NCBI GenBank assembly: GCA_003354045.1 | Contig: PIVZ01000005.1 | Span: forward strand, 1-32,510 | DNA from: a bacterium | Lineage (GTDB): Bacteria > Desulfobacterota > Binatia > UBA1149 > CAITLU01 | Direction of reading: 5' to 3' | Length of the DNA: 32,510 nucleotides | Part shown: piece by piece, positions 17,326 to 25,276 of the stretch | How positions within the stretch are numbered: position 1 is the stretch's first letter | How the letters are laid out: each line of letters begins with the position of its first letter | Made by a program: the position numbers and the translations under genes | Notes under the pieces: model-generated | Told to the model about the DNA's origin: nothing | The model's input: the letters and a program-made list of their open reading frames with translations, nothing else | Database searches by the model: none

Positions 17326-17561
17326 TTGTTTCCTCGCACCAAACAGCCGTCGGCTCTGCGCAATATGACCCGCGGACCGACTCAGAGCCAACGAGCTTTG
17401 ATCGTCGGAATCGCCAGGCGCTGCCGGCATCTTGACCGATTTCGAGTCGTCACGTATTCAGAGTTGCTGGGTTCCTGATGGTGGAACTTGCTACGCTGGC
17501 CTCGTGTCGGCGTGAGATGCGGGTACCGCCATCGACAGGTACGAGCATTCTGGAGGCAGCG

Positions 17562-17948
17562 ATGAAAGCGAGAAAGGTGAACGTGGCGGACCTTGCCCGG
17601 CTCCCGGCCTTCTGCCACGCGGTGGTGGCAGGCGATTACATTTTCGTCTCGGGCACTTTGGGCATCAAGCCCGGCTCGTTCGAACTGGCCGAAGGAGGAA
17701 CCGGACCGGAAACCGCGCAGACGCTACGCAACATCGAGACGGTTCTGAAAGAATGCGAGGCGTCGCTGGACGATGTGGTCAAGGCCAACGTCTTCCTCAC
17801 CGACATGGGCACGTTCACCGAAATGAACGAAGCCTATCTCGAGATCATGGGCACCGATCCGCCGGCGAGGATTACCGTCGGCCGCGCAGAGCTGGCGCTT
17901 GGCGCGGCCGTCGAGATCGACTGCGTGGCCTACAAACCGGCCCACTGA
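17562..17948 (+). CDS. RidA family protein
   Basis: 'FCHAVVAGDYIFVSGTLGIKPG...QTLRNIETVLKECEASLDDVVKANVFLTDMGTFTEMNEAYLEIMGTDPPARITVGRAELALGAAVEIDCVA'; RBS tggagg. Confidence 0.94.
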   Translation: MKARKVNVADLARLPAFCHAVVAGDYIFVSGTLGIKPGSFELAEGGTGPETAQTLRNIETVLKECEASLDDVVKANVFLTDMGTFTEMNEAYLEIMGTDPPARITVGRAELALGAAVEIDCVAYKPAH

Positions 17949-17975
17949 CCCGCAACCTGTCCGGTGACGAGCGGC

Positions 17976-20192
17976 TCACTGTCGAGTACCGCGTCGTTCG
18001 AGGACACCGAGCAACACCGGCAGCAACACCAGATCGGCCAACCAGGCCACGACGGCCACGGCGATCATCACCACGGCCAGGATCTGGTTGCCTCTGAAGG
18101 CAGACAGCAAGAGCGCGCCGAAGCCGGCCACGAGCATGGCGGAGGTGATCGACAGCGGCACTCCGCTTCGTTCGAGAGTGCGCGAGATTGCATCGTCGAG
18201 GCCGCTGCCGCTGGAGAGCTCGTCACGCAGGGCGAGCACGAAGTGTATGGTGTCATCGACGACCAGCCCCAGAGCCACGCCGGGCGCCAGCAGCAGGCCG
18301 GAGCTGAAGCCGGCGCCGCTCAGCCCGAGAGCGCCGAGCACCAGCCACAGAGGGATGAGGTTCGGAACAAGCGCGATCAGCCACAGCCGCAGCGAGCGCA
18401 CGGCCAGCAGGAGTAACACGCCGACCGCGGAGAAGGCCAGGACGAAGCTCTGGAGGATTTCGCCGAGGAGCGCTCGCTCCATGTTCTTGTAGACCAGCGG
18501 CCAGCCGGTCAGCCGCACCTCGAAGAGATCGTCCAGACCGTCTTCGAAGCCGTGAAGGTCACGCACGAAAGCGGGAAAGCGCTCGGGCTGCATCATACGC
18601 ACGCGCGCTACTACGCGAAGCAACTCCTGCTCTCGGTGAATCCATGTGCCGAGCGCTTTGGCCTGGGCCGGTGGCAGATCGGCAGAGCGAAGCCCCTCGA
18701 TTACGGCACGCATCTCCTCGGCAGTGGGATTGCGACCGAACGCTCCGCGGAAGCTGTTAGCACCGACTGCCAGCAGCTCGACCGGAGAAGTGACGGAGGT
18801 AACCAGCTCGCGCTGGCCGAGCAGGCGGGCGAAGTCCGTGAGTCTTTCGATTACCTCCGGGTCGCCCAGACGGTGCGGCTCACGCAGACGGAGCAGGAAC
18901 GAGACGGCGGCAATTCCGCCCCAATCTTCCTCGATGCGCTCTAGCTTCTCGGTAATCGGATGGCGGTCGCCGAACAAGCGGGGGAAGTCGGCACGGATGT
19001 CGAGACCGGCCAATCCCGGTGCGGTCAACGCTAGTGCAACAAGGGTGATCGCCAACACGGACCGCGGCCGGTGCAAACGGGTAAGCCTGGAGACGCCGCT
19101 CACGAGTCCGAGCGAGCCGCGGGGGTCGAAGCGGTTGAGCAAGAAAGGAAGTATCGTGAAGGAAGACAGCAGGGCCCAGGCGGTACCGACAGCGGCAAGC
19201 GCCCCGAACTGACGTATCTGCGGCAGCGAGCTCCATTGGAGCGCACAGAACCCTGCCATCGTCGTCAGCGAAGTCCACAGACAGGGCGGAAAGACCTCCC
19301 ACATGGCAGAAGCGATCGCAGCGTCCGCGGAAAGATCTTGCCGGCGTAGTCGGCAGTAGCCGTATGTCAGATGGATGCCGTCGAGCAGGCCGACGGTCAG
19401 GATCACCGCGGCAACGACCAGGCTGAAGTGACTGATCTGCCACCCCAGCAACCCGGCAAGCCCGAACGTACCCGATATGTTTAGGGCACTCACAGCCACA
19501 ATCACGGCTGCGCAGCGAAATGAGCGGAAGGACAGCGAGAGGATTACAAGGACCAGCGTAGCGAGTGGTGCGACGATGACCGCCACGTCGCGATGGGCAA
19601 CGTCGATCGCTGCCATCTGGAACGGAAGGCTGCCCGCCGGTGTGAAGGTGTAGGGCTCCGGCCTCGCCTCGATCCACTTCTCCAGCTCGCCCATCACCGT
19701 GGCCTGCGCGCCGGCCCGGGTGTCCGCTCCGACGTCGAGAGAAAGCACGAGGAGGGCTCCCCTTCGGTCGCGCCGCAGGAAGCTCGTGCGTGCGATCGGA
19801 TGGCGGTAGGCAGCCTCGACCGGGTGGTCGCTGTCGGCAAGCGTCGTTATCCGCCAGCTCGAGGGCGAGTCCCACGCGATCGTGGGAAGGTCGAGCAAGG
19901 TCGTTACACCGTTGACCCCCTGCAGAGCCGCTAGCTCGCGACTCCAGGTTCGGAGCTGGCGTGGCAATGCGCGAGCGTCGAGCTCGGTGGGCGACTCGAC
20001 CAGCACCACCACGGTCTCGCCAACGCCGAAGAGCTCTTCCTCGCGCTCGAGGCTGGCGACCGCCGGATCGTCCGGCAGGAAGCGGTCGCGCAACTCCTGG
20101 GTGAGTTCGAGCTTCACGATTCCAAGGCCGGCGCAGAGGTGCAGCGCGAGCGCGGCGAGCAATGCTCTTGTCAACCACCTGGGGTGCACCAT
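17976..20192 (-). CDS. RND-superfamily (MMPL/SSD-type) exporter
   Basis: Twelve-TM-like architecture with duplicated 'LVLVILSLSFRSFR...ILTVGLLDGIHLTYGYCR' and 'LAPGVALGLVVDDTIHFVLALRDEL'; start reset to 20192. Confidence 0.88.
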   Translation of the reverse strand: MVHPRWLTRALLAALALHLCAGLGIVKLELTQELRDRFLPDDPAVASLEREEELFGVGETVVVLVESPTELDARALPRQLRTWSRELAALQGVNGVTTLLDLPTIAWDSPSSWRITTLADSDHPVEAAYRHPIARTSFLRRDRRGALLVLSLDVGADTRAGAQATVMGELEKWIEARPEPYTFTPAGSLPFQMAAIDVAHRDVAVIVAPLATLVLVILSLSFRSFRCAAVIVAVSALNISGTFGLAGLLGWQISHFSLVVAAVILTVGLLDGIHLTYGYCRLRRQDLSADAAIASAMWEVFPPCLWTSLTTMAGFCALQWSSLPQIRQFGALAAVGTAWALLSSFTILPFLLNRFDPRGSLGLVSGVSRLTRLHRPRSVLAITLVALALTAPGLAGLDIRADFPRLFGDRHPITEKLERIEEDWGGIAAVSFLLRLREPHRLGDPEVIERLTDFARLLGQRELVTSVTSPVELLAVGANSFRGAFGRNPTAEEMRAVIEGLRSADLPPAQAKALGTWIHREQELLRVVARVRMMQPERFPAFVRDLHGFEDGLDDLFEVRLTGWPLVYKNMERALLGEILQSFVLAFSAVGVLLLLAVRSLRLWLIALVPNLIPLWLVLGALGLSGAGFSSGLLLAPGVALGLVVDDTIHFVLALRDELSSGSGLDDAISRTLERSGVPLSITSAMLVAGFGALLLSAFRGNQILAVVMIAVAVVAWLADLVLLPVLLGVLERRGTRQ

Positions 20193-20236
20193 AAGATGAC
20201 ATTGTGTGGGTCTGGTGAGAGGATGTCCACGATGCC

Positions 20237-20256
20237 CATGTGGCCTGCCGGCCATG
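20237..20256. repeat. bulged inverted repeat
   Basis: CATG-t-GGCC-TGCC-GGCCATG. Confidence 0.5.
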
Positions 20257-20283
20257 AGCACCGGCGGCGCCCGTAATCACCAT

Positions 20284-20308
20284 GGACCGGCTGTACAGCA
20301 GCCGGTCC
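20284..20308. repeat. perfect 10-bp inverted repeat with 5-nt loop
   Basis: GGACCGGCTG-TACAG-CAGCCGGTCC. Confidence 0.85.
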
Positions 20309-20346
20309 GGCACAGATGATCCCGAGACATACCGGAAGAGGCAACC

Positions 20347-20436
20347 ATGAGAATGTTCCCGTCATATCGACGACTGATTTTTCTGTCACTGGCAGTCATC
20401 GGCTGCATTGCCACTGCCGGATGTCCCGGCTGTTAG
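20347..20436 (+). CDS. Cys-containing 29-aa mini-ORF, possible lipopeptide
   Basis: ATG...TAG translates to MRMFPSYRRLIFLSLAVIGCIATAGCPGC; hydrophobic segment with lipobox-like VIGC; 23 nt before the next CDS. Confidence 0.45.
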   Translation: MRMFPSYRRLIFLSLAVIGCIATAGCPGC

Positions 20437-20458
20437 CCCGTTTCTCCAGAGGAGACAG

Positions 20459-21559
20459 ATGAAGATCACCACGATACATCGATGGATGAGCGGGCTCGCG
20501 ATAGCGGCCCTGCTCATATGCCCTCACTTTGCGAATGCCGCCCAGGGAGACTGCGGACAGCCGAGCAGCACTGGCCCGAAGCCGACGACCACGGATGCGC
20601 TGAGCGTGCTCAAGTCCGCGGTAAAGGGAAGCGGGTGCGACGAGTGTGTCTGTGACGTAAACGGCTCCGGCGGAGCCACGCCGATCACTGCAACCGACGC
20701 ATTGGTCACTTTGGGGGTCGCGGTCGGTAAGGATCTACAATTGCAGTGTCCGCCCTGCGGAACGACAACGACGAGTAGCAGCACTACCACATGCTACTGG
20801 TTCTGCTCGACGAGCACTTCGACTACTTTGTCTTCGCCGACCACCACGACGACGACCACGACGCTGGGCGGACAACCGGCCCTCGCGGCCGGCGACTTTC
20901 CCGGCGTGACGCCGTGCTCGGATCGAGACACGCTGCCGGACGATCCGACTTTCCTTACCGCCATCACCAACGCCGTCGAGGCCGACAACGTGGTGAACTT
21001 CACTCAGTACGACACCGACGGGCTGCCGGAGATCTGCGGCCTGGCGGACGCCGACAACGCGCTCGATCCCGGTAACGTGCCTTGGGACCCGGCAGAGAAC
21101 AACGAAATCACGGTCTGTAACCCGTTCCCGGGCAATGTGGTCGACTTCTTCAACAACGTTCCACTCGGCCATGGACCGGACCTGTGCCAGACCGGCAACA
21201 ACACCTCCACCCTGGCGATGCCGCGAGCGGGCACCTACCGAAAGGACGCTTGCATAGAACACGGGGGCAACGCCTACCGGGTGCGCACACGTATGTCCGT
21301 GAGCGGCGCATCCGTGGATCAGATGTTTGCCAACCTCGGTATCGGCAGGTCCGACTTGAAAGCGTGCGACGGGACGACGGAGATCGCCACGCAGGCTCAA
21401 GCCAAGGCGTTCCTCACCGCAAACCCGCGCAGCTTCGACGTCGCGATCAAGTCCGCCACCTGTAACGGAGGGGTCGAGCATCTGTCGGTAACCGCAGAGA
21501 TCATCTGCGTGAACAAGCTGGCGGGACCGTGCCCACCGGCGGACATTGCCTGCTTCTGA
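20459..21559 (+). CDS. secreted protein with dockerin-like repeats, Thr/Ser-rich linker and C-terminal domain of unknown function
   Basis: Signal peptide; 'TTTDALSVLKSAVKG...CDVNGSGGATPITATDALVTLGVAVG'; linker TTTTSSSTTTCYWFCSTSTSTTLSSPTTTTTTTT; RBS aggaga. Confidence 0.72.
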   Translation: MKITTIHRWMSGLAIAALLICPHFANAAQGDCGQPSSTGPKPTTTDALSVLKSAVKGSGCDECVCDVNGSGGATPITATDALVTLGVAVGKDLQLQCPPCGTTTTSSSTTTCYWFCSTSTSTTLSSPTTTTTTTTLGGQPALAAGDFPGVTPCSDRDTLPDDPTFLTAITNAVEADNVVNFTQYDTDGLPEICGLADADNALDPGNVPWDPAENNEITVCNPFPGNVVDFFNNVPLGHGPDLCQTGNNTSTLAMPRAGTYRKDACIEHGGNAYRVRTRMSVSGASVDQMFANLGIGRSDLKACDGTTEIATQAQAKAFLTANPRSFDVAIKSATCNGGVEHLSVTAEIICVNKLAGPCPPADIACF

Positions 21560-21637
21560 GCACGAGTGAGGCGGACGGGCTTACCGGTGTCAGCCGGCTC
21601 TTTCCCGGCCCGGGCGTACCGAGCCCTGCGTCTCTCC

Positions 21638-22432
21638 CTACTCGCGCAGCATACCGAGCGCATCTTCGGCGGACGTGTCGTCGTGAATCATGGCGCGCAC
21701 GGCTTTTATCAAAGGCACGGGACGATCGCTTTGCCAGATGTTGCGCCCCATGACGATTCCCGCTGCTCCTCCGTCGAGGGCACCGCGGATCATCCGTAGC
21801 GTCTCCTCGTCAGTCTCGCACTTCGGACCTCCGGCTATGGCCACCGGGACCGGACAACCGCCCGTGACCTTGTCGAAGCCAGTTGCCGTGTAGTAGGTCT
21901 TGACGATATCGGCGCCGTGCTCAGCCGCGACCCGCGCGCCCAAGGCGATGAACTCAGGATCTTGCGCTTTCTCTTTGTCCTTGCCCACCCCGATCACGCC
22001 CACCAACGGCACCTCCCAGCGCCGGCAGCTTTCCGCGACCGCAGCCATCTGCTGAAGCGTCGTGTGCTCGTTGGCAGAACCGATGAATGCAGAGAAAGCC
22101 ACCGCATCGGCCGAGAGGGTCAGCAACTCCTCCACTGATGCCGTCACGCCCTCGTTGGTGATGTCGGGGCCGGCGATGGTCGCAGCGCCGCTGGCGCGCA
22201 AGATTAGGCCGGTCGAACCGCGCGGCTCGTAGGCGTGAGTGAATATCCCTTTGGTCATGAGCCAGGCGTCCGTATAGGACTCGAGCATCTCGAAAACCTT
22301 GGCAGGCTTCTCGAGCCCGGTCATCGGTCCGAGCGCCATGCCATGAGCGACGGCGACGATCAGGCCGCGGCCTGTTTCGGGGTTGAGTATCCTGGAGAGC
22401 CTGTTCTTTTTGCCTTTCATGTACGTTTCCAT
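21638..22432 (-). CDS. DhnA/DeoC-LacD type class I aldolase family protein
   Basis: 'GRGLIVAVAHGMALGPMTGLEKPAKV...LILRASGAAT...ADAVAFSAFIGS...ADIVKTYYTATGFDKVTGGCPVPVAIAGGPK...GAAGIVMGRNIWQ'; Schiff-base Lys context VKTYYT; start could be 22420 (MKGKK). Confidence 0.88.
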   Translation of the reverse strand: METYMKGKKNRLSRILNPETGRGLIVAVAHGMALGPMTGLEKPAKVFEMLESYTDAWLMTKGIFTHAYEPRGSTGLILRASGAATIAGPDITNEGVTASVEELLTLSADAVAFSAFIGSANEHTTLQQMAAVAESCRRWEVPLVGVIGVGKDKEKAQDPEFIALGARVAAEHGADIVKTYYTATGFDKVTGGCPVPVAIAGGPKCETDEETLRMIRGALDGGAAGIVMGRNIWQSDRPVPLIKAVRAMIHDDTSAEDALGMLRE

Positions 22433-22437
22433 TCGCC

Positions 22438-23466
22438 TCAGTCGAACATGATGATGGTCTTGAAGCCCGCGCCACTCTTGGTCCGCTCTACCGCTTCAAT
22501 CAAGCCTTCGAGGCCACATCGCGCCGAGATCACCTTCGCCAGCGTATCGTGGTTGTCCTTCACGAATTCGAGAGACCTCAGGAAATGCTGCAACGATGCG
22601 GCAAACGTCCCTGTCAAGACGATCTCGCCATAGTGCAGCCAGCGGGGGTCGAGACTGATCGTCTCACCCTTCGGGGTCCCGCCGAAGATGTTGAATACTC
22701 CGCCGCTGCGAACGAGAGGCAGAGATTCCTCGACAACCTTCGATAACCCGATGGCGGCGATGACCACGTCGGCTCCGACCTCGGTCAGCCTTCGCACTTG
22801 TTCCAAAACGTTTGTTTCTTGTGGATTGATAGCCTCATCGGCTCCGACTTCTCGGGCTTTGATCAGCCGGGCCTCGATGGGATCGACGGCTATCACACGT
22901 GCTCCCATCGCCTTCGACACGATGACGTGCAGCAATCCCAGCGGTCCACATCCGATGACGGCCACGTTGTTGCCGGCCGTCGTCCCGCACAGCTCCGCAG
23001 CCGACAGACAGCAGGAAACCGGCTCGATCATTGCCGCCATATCGAACGGCATGTCTCCGATGTCCACTATCCCACCGAGCTCGACGATTCGGCTCGGCAC
23101 CAGTACATACTCGGCAAATCCGCCGTCGGCGCCGTGGGCCAACCCGTACTGATCGGTGCAGAGGCTGTGCCGCCCACGGGCGCAGAAGTAGCAGCGGCCG
23201 CAAGCCGCTATCGGATAGACGGCCACGCGCTGGCCGATGGTCAGGCCGGATACGCCTTCGCCGACAGCCTCGACAGTGCCCGCGACTTCATGCCCGAGTA
23301 TCGTTGGCAAGTCTTTCGGCAGCCCGGAGCCACCGAGGATCTTGACGTCGGTAGCGCAGACCCCCGAGCCCCTGACCTTTATCAGTACCTCCCCGGTTCC
23401 GGGACTCGGGGTCGGCACGTCGGCAATGCGGATGTCATCTTTACCGTGGACAACGGCAGCTCTCAT
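22438..23466 (-). CDS. Zn-dependent MDR alcohol/threonine-dehydrogenase-like protein
   Basis: 'GVCATDVKILGG...ILGHEVAGTVEAVGEGVSGLTIGQRVAVYPIAACGRCYFCARGRHSLC...VAVIGCGPLGLLHVIVSKAMGARVIAVD'. Confidence 0.95.
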   Translation of the reverse strand: MRAAVVHGKDDIRIADVPTPSPGTGEVLIKVRGSGVCATDVKILGGSGLPKDLPTILGHEVAGTVEAVGEGVSGLTIGQRVAVYPIAACGRCYFCARGRHSLCTDQYGLAHGADGGFAEYVLVPSRIVELGGIVDIGDMPFDMAAMIEPVSCCLSAAELCGTTAGNNVAVIGCGPLGLLHVIVSKAMGARVIAVDPIEARLIKAREVGADEAINPQETNVLEQVRRLTEVGADVVIAAIGLSKVVEESLPLVRSGGVFNIFGGTPKGETISLDPRWLHYGEIVLTGTFAASLQHFLRSLEFVKDNHDTLAKVISARCGLEGLIEAVERTKSGAGFKTIIMFD

Positions 23467-24164
23467 GTCTCACCTTTACGGATCTTCCCTGCCGCGGCGC
23501 TGAATCGCTCGACAAGCGTCCGTACCTTCTCGGGGTCTTTCTTGCCTCTCGATCCTTCCACCCCGCTACAGAGATCGATCCCATGCGGGCGCACTTCGGC
23601 AAGTGCGGCGCCAACGTTGTCGGGCCCGATTCCGCCGGCAAGAAAGACCGGCACTGAAGCGGCCTTCACGATCTCGGCGGCCGCGCTCCAGTCTCCGACT
23701 TTTCCCGTTCCTCCGCGACGCAGAACTCCGTCACTCGAATCGGCGCTGTCGATGAGCAACGCATCCGCGCCGGCCGCAATGTACGCTTCGGGCAACGCCT
23801 GACCGGTAAGGGGTGGTAGATGAATGGTCTTCCAGATGCGACACGGCAATCGAGCTTTGAGATCCGCCACGAGCTCGGGGGGCTCTTCACAAAGGAGCTG
23901 GAGAGCCCACGGCTCGATCTGCCTGACGATGTCTTCGGCCACGCCTGCCTCTGGATTGCAGAGCAATACGACGACCGGTACTGCCGAGGCCGAGGCTACC
24001 TCTCGAGCGTGGGCTGGTGAAAGGCTCCTCTCCGAGAAGGGTACGTCCACTACGATGCCGCAGAAGTCGGCACCAGAAGTTCCGACGAGCTCCGCGTCTT
24101 CCCTGTTGGTCACACCGCAGATCTTGAGCTGCACGCGGATCGACACGTCACTCTTCGGCTTCAA
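23463..24164 (-). CDS. phosphoribosylanthranilate isomerase (TrpF)-like TIM barrel
   Basis: 'LKICGVTNREDAELVGTSGADFCGIVV', 'GGTGKVGDWSAA', 'VFLAGGIGPDNVGAAL', 'GIDLCSGVEGSRGKKDPEKV'; 4-nt overlap with the MDR gene. Confidence 0.9.
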   Translation of the reverse strand: MKPKSDVSIRVQLKICGVTNREDAELVGTSGADFCGIVVDVPFSERSLSPAHAREVASASAVPVVVLLCNPEAGVAEDIVRQIEPWALQLLCEEPPELVADLKARLPCRIWKTIHLPPLTGQALPEAYIAAGADALLIDSADSSDGVLRRGGTGKVGDWSAAAEIVKAASVPVFLAGGIGPDNVGAALAEVRPHGIDLCSGVEGSRGKKDPEKVRTLVERFSAAAGKIRKGET

Positions 24165-25137
24165 CGACGCGCATGCCGGTATTGTTCGCCTTGGTCAGAA
24201 AAGTTTCGCCGCCACCGTGGTCATCAATCCACTGCTTGCTCTTTTCGTGAAGCTCCGAGAGATCTTCGCCGAAAGCGAACAAGGAGGGCCCCCAACTACT
24301 CATGCCGACGCCGACACCGCCATTCTCGCGCAAGAACCGGCGGCAGTCGTGAAGCAGCTCCGTTTGCGCCCGGAGCTCGAACACCTTGAAGCCAAGCGTT
24401 TGGAAATCGTCCATGGCGCGGCCGAAGGTTTCCAGATCCTTCTCCAAGACCGCAGGCAGCATCTGCATGAGGATGATGTGACAGATGCGCTGAACCTGGT
24501 CGAGCGGGATCGGACATACGACCCTGAAGAGAGTGACCTCGCGCAGCCCACTGGCGCCCTCCCCGAGCGGCGCGGTTACCAGTATGTCCCAGTCGGGAAA
24601 GTCGTGGCGCCCGAGAATGGGTGGCGGCTCCATCCCCGCCGATGCACCTGAAGGAGAGTAGCCCTGCTTGCTGTCATCCCCGCGGCGGAATTGATGACCG
24701 CCGTCAACTATGAATCCGCCGCGCTCGATGGCCTCCACGCCGATGCCGGAAGTTCCCCCTCTGCCGACCAGCTTCGCCAGCTCTCGTGAGGTCTTCTCGA
24801 GACCGTAGAGACGACATACTGCGAAGGCTGCGCCAACAAGCGCTTGAGTCGCACTGCCGAGCCCGGCGTGCGGAAGCGGGCGCTCCGTCACATTCACCTT
24901 GACGCCGCTGAGGTCGTAGCGATCGCAGACCGCGCTGAGAGCAGCGCCTATCCGCTCAGCGAACTCCGGTTCGTCGGCGCATTCGACCTCGATACCCTGC
25001 GCCTTTACCGCCTCTACCGTCGTATGTGGGGCTTCCAAAGCCAGGCCGACGCCGCCGTCGATGCGGCCGATCTCGCCGTTGAGATCGATGAGGCCGAAGT
25101 GCAATCGTGCCGGCGTGCTCAAAACAATGCGTTTCAT
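24148..25137 (-). CDS. beta-ribofuranosylaminobenzene 5'-phosphate (beta-RFAP) synthase family / GHMP-fold protein
   Basis: 'TPARLHFGLIDLNGEIGRIDGGVGLALEAP', 'PLPHAGLGSATQALVGAAFA', 'LVGRGGTSGIGVEAIERGGFIVDGGHQF', 'PPPILGRHDFPDWDILV', 'PLDQVQRICHIILMQMLPAVLEKDLETFGRAM'; 17-nt overlap with the TrpF-like gene. Confidence 0.88.
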   Translation of the reverse strand: MKRIVLSTPARLHFGLIDLNGEIGRIDGGVGLALEAPHTTVEAVKAQGIEVECADEPEFAERIGAALSAVCDRYDLSGVKVNVTERPLPHAGLGSATQALVGAAFAVCRLYGLEKTSRELAKLVGRGGTSGIGVEAIERGGFIVDGGHQFRRGDDSKQGYSPSGASAGMEPPPILGRHDFPDWDILVTAPLGEGASGLREVTLFRVVCPIPLDQVQRICHIILMQMLPAVLEKDLETFGRAMDDFQTLGFKVFELRAQTELLHDCRRFLRENGGVGVGMSSWGPSLFAFGEDLSELHEKSKQWIDDHGGGETFLTKANNTGMRVVEAEE

Positions 25138-25276
25138 CTAGTCGTTGACCCCTCGTTGCAAGGCGGCGTTCAACCGGCGCTTCGCCTCCCACAGATAGCC
25201 GCCGCCAGTCGCTTGCCCGTTTACACCCGTGTGCGGCCGCAACCGAGAGCAGTCGGTGAAGCCACGCGCTCGCTCT

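Noticed and set aside
21557-21640. Possible Sec read-through at the UGA ending ...DIACF
   Set aside because: Downstream frame (ARVRRTGLPVSAG) shows no family-like sequence and runs into the convergent gene; ordinary stop.
25138-25276. Small ORF (…GYLWEAKRRLNAALQRGVND*) between GDH and RFAPS
   Set aside because: Open frame but no ATG/GTG/TTG start with RBS that I could place; insufficient support.
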